Positions 16,487-25,561 of a DNA stretch of 64,000 nucleotides are shown piece by piece (the first letter of the stretch is position 1; each line of letters begins with the position of its first letter). The position numbers were made by a program, and so were the translations under genes. Source of the stretch: Pelomonas asaccharophilus_A (GTDB taxonomy: Bacteria; Pseudomonadota; Gammaproteobacteria; Burkholderiales; Burkholderiaceae_C). The notes below the pieces were generated by a model. It saw only the letters and a list, made by a program, of their open reading frames with translations. It was not told where the DNA came from and searched no databases. The stretch spans positions 248,001 through 312,000 of the forward strand of contig NZ_JAVDXV010000009.1 of NCBI RefSeq assembly GCF_031458115.1. The letters are read 5' to 3'.

Positions 16487-19285
16487 ATGGCATCCGCAAC
16501 TACCGACTCCGGCCTGACGAACGACGCGCTGCAGCGCATGGCCGCGCGCACGCTGATCTGGATCGTCCTCCTCGTCGGCGCCCTGGCCGCCACCATCGGC
16601 GCGATGGAAACCGTGTTGAGCCTGCGCGCGTTGTGGGCCAGCCAGCGGCTGATGGTGGGGCTGGCGCTGCTGGCCGTGGGCGCCGTGGCCTTCGGGCTGG
16701 TGCGCGGGGGCCGACCACGGCTGGCGACCACGCTGGTGCTGGGCGGCACGCTGGTGGCGCTCGTCAGCCACGCGGTGCACATCGGCCTGGGCGTGCACAC
16801 CCTCATCCTCGCGGCGGGTGCGCTGTTGATCGCGCTGGCCGGCGGCGTGGCCGGCAACCGGGCGGCGTTCGCGCTGGCGTCCCTCTATCTCGCCGCCATC
16901 GCGGGCCTGGCGGTGGCCGAGCACCAGGGTGTACTGGCCGGCATGAACCGGCCGGAGCTGCCCAAGCTGGCCGACCGGCTGGTCGCCCACCTGCTCCTCG
17001 CCGTCAGCGGCCTGGCGTCGGCGCTGTTGCTGAACCGCATCCTCGGTGCCGCGCTGGCCCGCGCGATTACTGAGGGCGCACGGCTGAACCGGCTGGTGCA
17101 GGCCTCGCACAACTGGGCCTGGGAGGCCGACGCGCGTTTTCGCATCACATCGCTGTCCGACGAGTTCGAGGCGCTCAGCGGCCACAAGCGCGAGGACTTC
17201 ATGCGCCTGGGCGAGCCCGACGGCGCCCGGCTCGTGCGCGACGCCGACTACCTCGCGCTGCTGGAAGACATCCGCGCGCAGCGCCCCTACCGCGACCGCA
17301 TCAACGGCTTCGAAACGCCCGACCGCCGCACGCTGTGGACGCTGAGTTCGGGCGAGCCCATGTTCGACGCCAACGGCCAGCATGTGGGCTGGCGCGGCGT
17401 CAGCCACAACATCACCGGCGAGCGCCTCGCGCTGCAGCAGCACCAGCGCACCGCCGGCCTGCTGGACCGCCTGCTGCGCGCCAGCCCCGACGCCATCTGC
17501 GTGGCCCGCATCGCCGACGGCGGCATCGCCTTCGTCAACAACGGCTTCTGCGCGCTGGTGGCGCGCGGCCGCGACGAACTGCTGGGCCGCAGCGCCCGCC
17601 AGCTGGGCCTGTGGGCCGACGACAGCGAGCCGCAACGCCTGGGCGCCGCGCTCAACGAGCACGGCATCGTGCGCGATTTCCGCACCGCCATCCTCGTCAA
17701 CGGCGAGTGGCGTGACCTGCAGCTGTCCGCCACGCGGCTGGACTGGGATGGCGAGCCCGCCACGATGATGATCGCCCGCGACATCACCGCGCGCGAGCGC
17801 GAGCGCATCGAGGCCGACGCCATCCTGGACCACGCCAGCGTGGGCATCGCGCTGACGCACGGCGAGCGCTTCGAGCGCGTGAACCGCCACTGGGAGGGCA
17901 TCTTCGGCGGCACCGAGCCGCGCCTGGCCGACAGCAGCACCGCGCTGCCCGCGCTGCAGGACATCGCCGATGCCGCCCAGGCCTTCGAGCGCGACTTCAT
18001 CCGCCCCGACGGCCGGCGCATCACCGTGCAGTTCAACGCCCGCGGCCTGCCCGCCACCGTGGCCGGCCGGCACGACGACGACCACCCCACGCTGTGGGTG
18101 GCCGAGGACGTTACCGAGCAGCGCCGCCAGGAGCGCGAGCTCAAGGCGGCCAAGCAGCAGGCCGAGACGGCCAGCCATGCCAAGAGCGCCTTCCTCGCGA
18201 CGATGAGCCACGAGATCCGCACGCCGCTGAACGGTGTGCTGGGCCTGGCGCGGCTGCTGCAGCAGGGCGGCCCCGACGACCCGCATCGCGACAAGTACCT
18301 GGCCCACCTCGTCGGCGCGGCCGAGTCGCTGAACGAGATCGTCTCCAATGTGCTGGACCTGTCCAAGATCGAGGCCGGCCATCTGGAGCTGGAGCAGATC
18401 GAGTTCGACCTGCACGCGCTGGTGCAGGCCAGCTTCGAGGGGTGCGCGGCGCTGGGCCGCGAACGCGGGCTGGACATGCGCATCGACCTGGCGCCCGACC
18501 TGCCCCGCCTGGTGGTGGGCGACTCGGTGCGGGTGCGCCAGATCCTCGCCAACTTCCTCGTCAACGCGCTGAAGTTCACCGAGCGCGGTCACATCCGGCT
18601 CAGCGTCACGGCGCCCGCGCTGGACCGCGTGCGCTTCGCCGTGCAGGACAGCGGCATCGGCGTGCCGCCCGAGCTGCAGCCGCGGCTGTTCCGCCCGTTC
18701 GCGCAGGCCGACGACTCCACGACGCGGCGCTTCGGCGGCACGGGCCTGGGCCTGTCCATCTGCCGCGAACTGGCCGCGCGCATGGACGGCAGCGTGGGCG
18801 TGGACAGCGACGGCCGCAGCGGCTCCACGTTCTGGGCCAACCTGAGCCTGCCGCGCTCGCTGACCGTGGACGACACGGCCGCGCGCCGGCGCATTCCCAT
18901 CCCGCAGCTGCACCCGCTGGCCGGCCAGCGCCTGCTGGTGGCCGAGGACAACCCGGTCAACCGCCTCATCATCGGCGCGCTGCTGCAACGCCTGGGCGCC
19001 GAGGTCGTGGAAGCCGAGGACGGCGAGCAGGCCATCGCCATCGCGCGCGAGCAGGCCCCGCGGCTGGACGCCGTGCTGATGGACCTGCACATGCCCAAGA
19101 TCGACGGCTTGAAAGCGACGCAGCTGCTGCGCGCCGACCCGGCAACCGCAGGCCTGCCCATCCACGCCTTCACCGCCGCCGTGCTGGACCAGGAGCGCCA
19201 GGCCGCGCTGGCGGCGGGCATGAACGGCTTCATCGCGAAGCCGGTGGCGGAAGCCGAAGTTCTCCGCGTGTTGGGGAGGTCCTGA
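16487..19285 (+). CDS. hybrid sensor histidine kinase/response regulator
   Basis: The 932-residue membrane protein has about five to six spans (residues 20-190). A chain of PAS-like domains follows (about 200-305, 325-445 and 450-550), then HisKA with phospho-acceptor His575 in MSHEIRTPLNG, an ATPase domain (NFLVNALKFTERG, DSGIGVPPEL, FGGTGLGLSICREL) and a C-terminal receiver with Asp866 in LMDLHMPKIDG. The receiver's Lys is in FIAKPV. The order suits a phosphorelay that passes phosphate on to a separate Hpt protein, which is not in the window. The DUF488 gene follows 3 bp later, probably in the same transcript. Confidence 0.93.
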   Translation: MASATTDSGLTNDALQRMAARTLIWIVLLVGALAATIGAMETVLSLRALWASQRLMVGLALLAVGAVAFGLVRGGRPRLATTLVLGGTLVALVSHAVHIGLGVHTLILAAGALLIALAGGVAGNRAAFALASLYLAAIAGLAVAEHQGVLAGMNRPELPKLADRLVAHLLLAVSGLASALLLNRILGAALARAITEGARLNRLVQASHNWAWEADARFRITSLSDEFEALSGHKREDFMRLGEPDGARLVRDADYLALLEDIRAQRPYRDRINGFETPDRRTLWTLSSGEPMFDANGQHVGWRGVSHNITGERLALQQHQRTAGLLDRLLRASPDAICVARIADGGIAFVNNGFCALVARGRDELLGRSARQLGLWADDSEPQRLGAALNEHGIVRDFRTAILVNGEWRDLQLSATRLDWDGEPATMMIARDITARERERIEADAILDHASVGIALTHGERFERVNRHWEGIFGGTEPRLADSSTALPALQDIADAAQAFERDFIRPDGRRITVQFNARGLPATVAGRHDDDHPTLWVAEDVTEQRRQERELKAAKQQAETASHAKSAFLATMSHEIRTPLNGVLGLARLLQQGGPDDPHRDKYLAHLVGAAESLNEIVSNVLDLSKIEAGHLELEQIEFDLHALVQASFEGCAALGRERGLDMRIDLAPDLPRLVVGDSVRVRQILANFLVNALKFTERGHIRLSVTAPALDRVRFAVQDSGIGVPPELQPRLFRPFAQADDSTTRRFGGTGLGLSICRELAARMDGSVGVDSDGRSGSTFWANLSLPRSLTVDDTAARRRIPIPQLHPLAGQRLLVAEDNPVNRLIIGALLQRLGAEVVEAEDGEQAIAIAREQAPRLDAVLMDLHMPKIDGLKATQLLRADPATAGLPIHAFTAAVLDQERQAALAAGMNGFIAKPVAEAEVLRVLGRS

Positions 19286-19288
19286 GCC

Positions 19289-19678
19289 ATGCCCATCCGC
19301 ATCGTCCGGCTCGGCAGCCCGCGCGCGCCGGATGAAGGCACGCGCATCGGCACCGTGCGCCGCCCGCCGCGCGGCGTGCCCAAGGCCGAGTTCGCGTCGC
19401 GCGACTTCTACGACGTCTGGTATCCGGAGCTGGCGCCCAGCGTGCAGACCATGAAGCTGGGCCAGGACGCCGACACGCCGGCCGCCTGGGCCGCGTTCAC
19501 GAAGAAGTACCGCGCCGAGATGGCCGAACCCGCCGCCAGCCGAACGCTGGATGTGCTGGCCGCGCTGTCAGCGCATGCGAACTTCGCGGTGGGCTGCTAT
19601 TGCGAGGACGAGGCGCGCTGCCATCGGTCGGTGCTGCGCGCGCTGCTGGCGGACAAGGGCGCAAAGATGGCCGAGTGA
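19289..19678 (+). CDS. DUF488 family protein
   Basis: The 129-residue protein matches DUF488/YeaO-type proteins: RIGTVRRPPRGVPKAEF, RDFYDVWYPELAPS, WAAFTKKYRAEM and the Cys-rich end FAVGCYCEDEARCHRSVL. Family members are small soluble proteins of unknown role. It starts 3 bp after the kinase gene. It is convergent with the WYL regulator. Confidence 0.85.
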   Translation: MPIRIVRLGSPRAPDEGTRIGTVRRPPRGVPKAEFASRDFYDVWYPELAPSVQTMKLGQDADTPAAWAAFTKKYRAEMAEPAASRTLDVLAALSAHANFAVGCYCEDEARCHRSVLRALLADKGAKMAE

Positions 19679-19683
19679 CTCAC

Positions 19684-19771
19684 GGGCCAAGCGCCGGCCG
19701 TCCCAAGCCGTCCCCTCGGGGGACCGGCCAGGGCCGCCCGCGTTCAGCGGGAGCGGGTCTGGACGAGGGGC
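19684..19771 (-). repeat. intergenic repeat family, copy A (short form)
   Basis: On the minus strand this 88-bp copy begins with GCCCCTCG, 6 nt after the stop of the WYL regulator. It keeps the CCCGCTGAACGCGGG hairpin and the GTCCCCCGAGGGGAC hairpin, but lacks the 37-nt covarying hairpin found in copies B-E. Confidence 0.7.
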
Positions 19772-19777
19772 ACCATT

Positions 19778-20473
19778 TCATGCCCCACCGGCCTCATGGG
19801 CCTCGCGTTGGCGGTTCATGTCCGCCAGCGTCTTGCCCGGCTCGTCGCGGAAGGTCTCGTCCAGCGCCAGCAGCGTCTCGATGCGGTCCACGCGGAAGCT
19901 GCGGAAGTCGTCGCGCAGCTCGCACCAGGCCGACAGCGTCCACACCGGCCCCCAGAACAAGCAGGCCAGCGGCCGCACGATGCGCTCGCTCTTCACGCCG
20001 CCCAGGTCCAGGTAGCCCATCTTCAGCTTGCGCCGCGCCTCGGTGGCCTCGCGCAACGCGGTCAGGTGGGCGCTGGTGGCGGGGTCCAGCGCCGGCAGCG
20101 GCGCATACAGCGCCAGACTCTCGGCCGCCGCGCGGGCGTCCAGCGGCAGCACGGCCAGGATCTTGGACAGCGCGTTCTCGGCCTGGCGGGCCAGCGCCGC
20201 GTCCAGCCGCGACTCGGCCATGCGCACGGTCGCGACCAGGGCTTGCGCTTCCTGCTTGCTGAACATCAGCGGCGGCAGGTCGAAGCCCGCCCGCATGCGA
20301 TAGCCCACGCCGGCCTCGCCCTCGATGGGCACGCCCTGCTGTGCCAGCGCGGCGATGTCGCGGTAGACGGTGCGCATGGACACCTCCAGCCGCTGGGCCA
20401 GGTAGTCGGCCGTCGTGAGACGGCGGCCGCGGATGAGCTGGACGATCTGGAAGAGGCGGTCGGCGCGGCGCAT
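19778..20473 (-). CDS. YafY-type regulator with HTH and WYL domains
   Basis: The 231-residue protein has an N-terminal HTH_11 domain (MRRADRLFQIVQLIRGRRLTTADYLAQRLEVSMRTVYRDIAAL) and a WYL ligand-binding domain (RKLKMGYLDLGG, RIVRPLACLFWGPVWTLSAWCELRDDFRSFRVDRI). In this protein WYL reads WTL. Such factors respond to small effectors or DNA-damage signals and often control a neighbouring gene. The next gene on the same strand, upstream, encodes a VOC protein; no divergent intact target gene is seen. Confidence 0.88.
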   Translation of the reverse strand: MRRADRLFQIVQLIRGRRLTTADYLAQRLEVSMRTVYRDIAALAQQGVPIEGEAGVGYRMRAGFDLPPLMFSKQEAQALVATVRMAESRLDAALARQAENALSKILAVLPLDARAAAESLALYAPLPALDPATSAHLTALREATEARRKLKMGYLDLGGVKSERIVRPLACLFWGPVWTLSAWCELRDDFRSFRVDRIETLLALDETFRDEPGKTLADMNRQREAHEAGGA

Positions 20474-20709
20474 AGATATTCATTTTGGGGCAGCCGGCAC
20501 GCCCCTTGCAGAAGGCATGGGTCACCGACAACGACGTCGAACACCATCATGGCCATCTACGCCTCCTCCGAGACCCGCGGCACCCAGCGGGTCGACCTGG
20601 TTACGCTGGGCACCATCAGTGCCCCGCTGCAATCCCTCGCCAACGACCAACTCTTCGTGGCCCAAGGCGTGCGCCGCAAAGGGGCAGGCCGCCCCGCGAG
20701 GGCGCGCGC

Positions 20710-21105
20710 TCAGCCCATGGCCGTGCAGAGTTCCACCAGCGTGCCGTCCGGGCAGCGCACGTAAGACACCACCTGCCCCCAGGGTTTGCTGACCGGCGCC
20801 GCCACCGGGCGGGCGCCGGCGGCCACGGCGCGGTCAAAGGCGGCCTGCACATCCAGGACCGTGAAGCCGATCTCCATGCCCAGCGGCTTGGCGCTGGTGT
20901 CGGCGGCCACGTAGTCGCCCTGCACGCTGTCACGCGCGGTCGCATGGTCGACGAACGCGAGCTTCACACCGCCCTCGCCGGTGTCGACCTCGCCGTAGGC
21001 GCCGCTCTCGTGCAGGAAGCGCCGCGGCAGGCCGAAGGCCTGGTCGAAGAAGTCCAGCGACGCGGCGACATCTGCCACGAAGACGAGGGTGTAGGCAAAC
21101 AGCAT
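20710..21105 (-). CDS. VOC (glyoxalase/bleomycin-resistance fold) protein
   Basis: The 131-residue protein shows the two beta-alpha-beta-beta-beta modules of the VOC fold: TLVFVADVAASLDFFDQAFGLPRRFLHESG, then IGFTVLDVQAAFDRAVAAGARPVAAPVSKPWGQVVSYVRCPDGTLVEL. It is a typical single-domain metalloenzyme-like protein of unknown substrate. The start at 21105 has GGAG upstream at 7 nt; a longer frame to 21135 is less likely. Confidence 0.85.
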   Translation of the reverse strand: MLFAYTLVFVADVAASLDFFDQAFGLPRRFLHESGAYGEVDTGEGGVKLAFVDHATARDSVQGDYVAADTSAKPLGMEIGFTVLDVQAAFDRAVAAGARPVAAPVSKPWGQVVSYVRCPDGTLVELCTAMG

Positions 21106-21193
21106 TCGGATCTCCGGGTGGGTCAAGGCCCGCATGCTGCGCCCGACTGCCTGTCAAACCATGTCAGCAGCCCCCGCCGATAATGCGCTGGCC

Positions 21194-21772
21194 ATGCAGT
21201 CCTTCCTCATCGCCACCGGCCTGGTGGCCCTCGCCGAGATCGGCGACAAGACCCAGCTCCTCGCCTTCATGCTCGCGGCCCGCTTCAAGCGGCCTTGGCC
21301 CATCGTGTTGGGCATCTTCGTGGCGACCATCGTCAACCATGCCGTGGCCGGCGCCGTAGGCACCTGGCTCACGAGCGTCATCGGGCCGATGGCGCTACGC
21401 TGGATCCTGGGTCTGTCCTTCCTCGCGATGGCGGGCTGGATGCTGATCCCCGACAAGCTGGATGAGGACGACACCCCCAAGCCCGGCCACGGCGTGTTCG
21501 TGACGACGGTCATCGCGTTCTTCCTCGCCGAGATGGGCGACAAGACGCAGATCGCTACCGTCGCGCTGGCGGCGCGCTTCCCGGCGGACTTCATCGGCGT
21601 GGTCATGGGCACCACGGCCGGCATGATGGTGGCCAACGTGCCGGCCGTGCTGGTGGGCGGCAAGCTCGCGGACAAGCTGCCGGTAAAGCTCGTGCACAGG
21701 GTGGCGGCGGTGATCTTTGCAGTGCTGGGCGTGATGACGCTGGCCGGCGTCGGTCAATCCCTGGGGTTGTGA
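21194..21772 (+). CDS. GDT1/TMEM165 family transporter (UPF0016)
   Basis: The 192-residue protein has six membrane spans with the twin family motif E-x-G-D-K-T in EIGDKTQ (near residue 16) and EMGDKTQ (near residue 115). Known members move Mn2+ or Ca2+ against H+. MQSFLIATG at 21194 matches the usual family start; ATGs at 21134 and 21161 are possible. I looked for the yybP-ykoY manganese riboswitch that precedes some homologues and saw none in the 88-bp gap. Confidence 0.87.
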   Translation: MQSFLIATGLVALAEIGDKTQLLAFMLAARFKRPWPIVLGIFVATIVNHAVAGAVGTWLTSVIGPMALRWILGLSFLAMAGWMLIPDKLDEDDTPKPGHGVFVTTVIAFFLAEMGDKTQIATVALAARFPADFIGVVMGTTAGMMVANVPAVLVGGKLADKLPVKLVHRVAAVIFAVLGVMTLAGVGQSLGL

Positions 21773-21843
21773 GCACCGATCCGCGTGCTCCCGGTGGCGG
21801 GCGCGGCTAGCATCCGCGCGCACCGCACCTCATGGAGAAACGC

Positions 21844-22173
21844 ATGACGTTCCAGGAATCCATTCGCACCTGCTTCAGCAAGTACGTCGACTTCTCCGGC
21901 CGCGCCAGCCGCTCGGAGTACTGGTGGTTCTTCCTGTTCCTGGTGATCATCTATGTGGCAGGTGCGCTCTTCAGCGACTTCATCTACTACCTGCTGGTGC
22001 TGGGCACCTTCCTGCCGTCGCTGGCTGTCGCCGTGCGCCGCCTGCATGACACCGACCGCAGCGGCTGGTGGCTGCTGATCGGCTTCATCCCGCTGATCGG
22101 CGGCATCATCCTCATCGTGCTGCTGGCCCAGGAGGGCAAGGGCGGCGTGGACGCTCAGCTCACCGGTACCTGA
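21844..22173 (+). CDS. DUF805 membrane protein
   Basis: The 109-residue protein matches DUF805 (YhaH/YhaI type): FSGRASRSEYWWFFLFLVI near the start, three membrane spans, and the signature VRRLHDTDRSGWWLLIGFIPLIG. I chose ATG 21844 because GGAG lies 10 bp before it, inside the codons of the ATG at 21832. Function is unknown. It ends 8 bp from the stop of the minus-strand gene downstream of glpK. Confidence 0.88.
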   Translation: MTFQESIRTCFSKYVDFSGRASRSEYWWFFLFLVIIYVAGALFSDFIYYLLVLGTFLPSLAVAVRRLHDTDRSGWWLLIGFIPLIGGIILIVLLAQEGKGGVDAQLTGT

Positions 22174-22181
22174 CGCACCGC

Positions 22182-22454
22182 TCAAGCCAGGCCCGCGAAC
22201 AACGCGGCCACCAGGCAACCCACCGCAAGAATGCCCCAGACCCAGACCATGGCGTCGGGGTTGCCCACTTGGCGACGCACAGACTTCCGGCGCTCCCGCT
22301 GCTCCGTCAGCGGCACCCCGTCCAGCGACTGGTCCAGGATCTTCGCTTCGACGACCTCGTACGGCGCATCGCGCGAGCCGCCCCGCAAGCGGTAGGCATC
22401 CACGGCCAGGCCGGCAAAGCCGGCCCCTGCGATCAACAACCACCACGCAGTCAC
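22182..22454 (-). CDS. small two-span membrane protein after glpK
   Basis: The 90-residue frame starts at GTG 22454 with GGCGGAG seven bases before it, and that ribosome site overlaps the last codons of glpK. It has membrane spans near residues 3-20 and 68-88 and a charged middle (EAKILDQSLDGVPLTEQRERRKSVRRQ). I do not know the family. Coupling to glpK translation suggests co-expression; a link to glycerol use is only a guess. Confidence 0.6.
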   Translation of the reverse strand: MTAWWLLIAGAGFAGLAVDAYRLRGGSRDAPYEVVEAKILDQSLDGVPLTEQRERRKSVRRQVGNPDAMVWVWGILAVGCLVAALFAGLA

Positions 22455-22458
22455 GCGC

Positions 22459-23916
22459 TCACTCCGCCAGCACTTGCCGCACGGCCTTGTCCCACTGCGC
22501 CAGCCGCGCCCCCGCCTCGTCGCGCGACATGCGTGGCTCGAAGGCGCGGTCCAGCTGCCAGATGCCACTCACTTCTTCGGGCGACGCATAGACGCCTGAA
22601 CCTATGCCCGCCAGCAGCGCGGCCCCCAGCGCCGTCGTTTCGATGACCTGAGGCCGCAGCACCGGGATGCCCAGCAGGTCGGCCTGGAACTGCATCAACA
22701 GGTCGTTGGCCGACGCGCCGCCGTCCACGCGCAACTCGGTCAGCGCGGCGCCATCGTTGCGCATGGCCTGCAGCAGCTCGGCGCTCTGGAACGCGATGCT
22801 TTCCACTGCTGCACGCGCGATGTGGCCGCGATGGCTGCCGCGCGTGAGGCCCACGATGGCGCCCCGCGCGTCGGCCCGCCAGTGCGGCGCACCCAGGCCG
22901 GCAAAGGCCGGAACCAGCGTCACGCCGCCGCTGTCGGGCACGCTCTCGGCCAGCGCCTGGATCTCGCTGCTGGAGCGGATCAGCCCCAGCCCGTCGCGCA
23001 GCCACTGCACGACGGCGCCGCCGACGAACACGCTGCCCTCCAGCGCGTACTGCGCCGCTGGGCCCACCTGCGCCGCCCGCGTGGTGACCAGGCCGTGGGC
23101 CGACGCGCGCGCCTGGGCGCCGGTGTGCATCAGCAGAAAGCAGCCGGTGCCATAGGTGTTCTTGGCCTGGCCCGGCTGCAGCGCCGCCTGGCCGAACAGC
23201 GCGGCCTGCTGGTCGCCCGCGATGCCGGCGATGGGCATGCCGAACTCCTGCGCCTGGCCGAAGACACCGGCCGACGGCCGCACCTCCGGCAGCAGCGCGC
23301 GCGGGATGCCGAACAGGCCCAGCAGCTCGTCGCTCCAGTCGCCACGGTGGATGTCGAACAGCAGCGTGCGCGACGCGTTGCTGGCGTCGGTCGCGTGCAC
23401 CTTGCCGTCGGTCAGCTTCCACAGCAGCCACGTATCCACGGTGCCGAAGGCCAGCTCGCCGCGCTCGGCGCGCTCGCGGGCGCCTGCGACGTTGTCTAGC
23501 AGCCAGCGCAGCTTGGTGGCTGAGAAGTACGGGTCCAGCACCAGGCCGGTCAGCGCGCGCACGCGCGGCTCCACGCCCTGTGCCTTCAGCTGCTCGCAGA
23601 AGTCGGCCGTGCGGCGGTCCTGCCAGACCAGCGCCTTGTGCAGCGGTTCACCGGTCTTGCGATCCCACAGCACGGTGGTCTCGCGCTGGTTGGTGATGCC
23701 GATGGCCGCGGGCTTCACGCCGGCCTTGGCCAGCGCCTCGCGCGCGCACTCAACCTGGCCGGCCCAGATCTCGGCGGCGTCGTGCTCCACCCAGCCCGGC
23801 TGCGGGAAATGCTGCGTCAGCTCGCGCTGGGCCGAAGCCAGCACGCGGCCGTCGCGGCTGAACACCACGGCCCGCGAACTCGAAGTCCCCTGGTCCAGTG
23901 CAAGCAATGCATCCAT
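22459..23916 (-). CDS. glpK: glycerol kinase
   Basis: The 485-residue FGGY-family kinase phosphorylates glycerol to sn-glycerol 3-phosphate with ATP in the cytoplasm. Clear motifs are LALDQGTSSSRAVVF at the start, QPGWVEHDAAEIW, QRETTVLWDRKTGEPLHKALVWQDRRTADFC, AGIAGDQQAALFGQ, GTGCFLLMHTG and the C-terminal FGGY signature region (ELRVDGGASANDLLMQFQADLLG). The E. coli enzyme has 502 residues. It is divergent from glpD, its metabolic partner, with repeat copy B between them. No glpF or glpR is seen. Confidence 0.96.
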   Translation of the reverse strand: MDALLALDQGTSSSRAVVFSRDGRVLASAQRELTQHFPQPGWVEHDAAEIWAGQVECAREALAKAGVKPAAIGITNQRETTVLWDRKTGEPLHKALVWQDRRTADFCEQLKAQGVEPRVRALTGLVLDPYFSATKLRWLLDNVAGARERAERGELAFGTVDTWLLWKLTDGKVHATDASNASRTLLFDIHRGDWSDELLGLFGIPRALLPEVRPSAGVFGQAQEFGMPIAGIAGDQQAALFGQAALQPGQAKNTYGTGCFLLMHTGAQARASAHGLVTTRAAQVGPAAQYALEGSVFVGGAVVQWLRDGLGLIRSSSEIQALAESVPDSGGVTLVPAFAGLGAPHWRADARGAIVGLTRGSHRGHIARAAVESIAFQSAELLQAMRNDGAALTELRVDGGASANDLLMQFQADLLGIPVLRPQVIETTALGAALLAGIGSGVYASPEEVSGIWQLDRAFEPRMSRDEAGARLAQWDKAVRQVLAE

Positions 23917-23940
23917 GTCAGTGATCCATCCATCGTATGC

Positions 23941-24073
23941 GGGCCGAGCGCCGGGCCGCTCCCAAGCCGGCCCGCGCTGGCGATGCGCTCGTGGCTCAAT
24001 GCCGCGAGCATCGCCACCCCCTCGGCGGGCCGACCAGACTCGCTGGCGTTCAGCGACGCAAGGCTGGGCGGGG
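23941..24073 (-). repeat. intergenic repeat family, copy B (between glpK and glpD)
   Basis: This copy fills nearly all of the divergent glpK-glpD gap. Its covarying hairpin is at 23979-24015 (stem GGCGATG/CATCGCC then CTCGTGGC/GCCGCGAG with one G-T pair). On the minus strand it lacks the GCCCCTCG opening, and unlike the other copies it does not follow a stop codon. Confidence 0.8.
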
Positions 24074-24086
24074 CTAGAGTAGCCTC

Positions 24087-25538
24087 ATGGGCGATTTTGA
24101 CGTCGTGGTGGTGGGCGGTGGCATCAATGGCGCGGGGCTGGCCCGTGACCTGGCCGGCCGCGGCTGGCGCATCCTGCTTGCCGAGGCGCAAGACCTGGCC
24201 CAGCACACGTCGTCCAGCTCCACCAAGCTGATCCACGGCGGGCTGCGCTACCTGGAGACCTACGAGTTCTCGCTGGTGCGAAAGGCGCTGCAGGAACGCG
24301 AGCTGCTGTTGAGGAGCGCGCCTCATCTCATCCAGCCGCTGCGCTTCGTGCTGCCGCATGCGCCGCACCTGCGCCCGGCCTGGATGATCCGCATGGGCCT
24401 GTTTCTGTACGACCACCTGGCACGCCGCGAGCTGCTGCCGGGCTCGCACGGGCTCAATCTCGCCGGCAGCGTCTACGGCGAGCCGCTGCGGCCCGAGTTC
24501 ACGCGCGGCTTTGTCTATTCGGACGGCTGGGTGGACGACGCGCGGCTGGTGGTGGCCAACGCACAGGACGCCAAGACACACGGTGCCGAGGTGCTGACGC
24601 GCTGCGCCGTCACGCGTGCCGAGCGCCGTGCGGAGCACTGGCAGGTCACGCTGCAAAGCGGCCGCAACCTGCGCAGCCGCGCGCTGGTCAACGCGGCCGG
24701 GCCGTGGGCTGAAGCCTTCCTGCGCGGCCAGGGCCTGCCGGCACGCGGACTGCGGCTGGTGAAGGGCAGCCACATCGTCGTGGATCAGCGCTTCACGCAC
24801 GACCACGCCTACATCTTCCAGAACCCCGATGGCCGCATCATCTTCGCCATCCCCTACCAGGGCCGCTTCACGTTGATAGGCACGACGGACGTGGAGCTGC
24901 CCGACGATGCCGAGCCGCCCGCGCAGGCGCGGATAGCGGCCGACGAGATCGCCTATCTGTGCGAGCAGGCCAGCCGTTATCTGGCCCGGCCCGTGACGCC
25001 GGCCGACGTGCTGTGGACCTATGCCGGCGTGCGGCCGCTGCTGGACGAAGGCGGCTCGGCCTCGTCCGTCACGCGCGACTACCTGCTGGAGACGAACTGC
25101 AGTGCCGCGCCGCTGCTGAACGTCTGGGGCGGCAAGCTGACCACCTACCGCAAGCTGGCAGAAGACGGCGCCACGCAGCTGGGCCAGCTGTTGGGCGAAG
25201 CACGCCGGCCCTGGACCGAGCGCGCGCGGCTGCCCGGTGGCGACCTCGGCGCGCATGGCGTGGACATCGCCGGCTTCGCGGCGGCGCTGCAGGCCCGCCA
25301 TGCGGACCGGCCCGCCGCGCTGGTGGCCCGCCTGGCGCGGGCCTACGGCAGCGCCGCTGCCGAGGTGCTGGCCGCATCGCCGGGCGCGGAGGTCGCGCCG
25401 GGCTTGTTCGAAAGCGAACTGCGCCACCTGGTGGATCACGAGTGGGCGCGCAGCGCGGAGGATGTGCTGTGGCGGCGCAGCAAGCTGGGCCTGCACTACA
25501 GCCCGGCCCAGCGCGAGGCCGTCGCCGCCTGGTTTTAG
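24087..25538 (+). CDS. glpD: aerobic glycerol-3-phosphate dehydrogenase
   Basis: The 483-residue flavoprotein oxidises glycerol 3-phosphate to dihydroxyacetone phosphate and passes electrons to quinone at the inner membrane. The FAD-binding motif VVVGGGINGAGLARDLAGRG is at residues 6-25, followed by SSSTKLIHGGLRYLE, PYQGRFTLIGTTDVE, WTYAGVRPL and GGKLTTYRKLAEDG. Length is typical (E. coli 501). It is divergent from glpK. There is no good ribosome site before the ATG. The EamA gene follows 23 bp later. Confidence 0.96.
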   Translation: MGDFDVVVVGGGINGAGLARDLAGRGWRILLAEAQDLAQHTSSSSTKLIHGGLRYLETYEFSLVRKALQERELLLRSAPHLIQPLRFVLPHAPHLRPAWMIRMGLFLYDHLARRELLPGSHGLNLAGSVYGEPLRPEFTRGFVYSDGWVDDARLVVANAQDAKTHGAEVLTRCAVTRAERRAEHWQVTLQSGRNLRSRALVNAAGPWAEAFLRGQGLPARGLRLVKGSHIVVDQRFTHDHAYIFQNPDGRIIFAIPYQGRFTLIGTTDVELPDDAEPPAQARIAADEIAYLCEQASRYLARPVTPADVLWTYAGVRPLLDEGGSASSVTRDYLLETNCSAAPLLNVWGGKLTTYRKLAEDGATQLGQLLGEARRPWTERARLPGGDLGAHGVDIAGFAAALQARHADRPAALVARLARAYGSAAAEVLAASPGAEVAPGLFESELRHLVDHEWARSAEDVLWRRSKLGLHYSPAQREAVAAWF

Positions 25539-25561
25539 GGTCTGCGGCATGATGCCGCCCC

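Noticed and set aside
21106..21193. yybP-ykoY manganese riboswitch before the GDT1-type gene
   Set aside because: I looked because homologues can have one, but the gap is only 88 bp and shows no matching paired elements.
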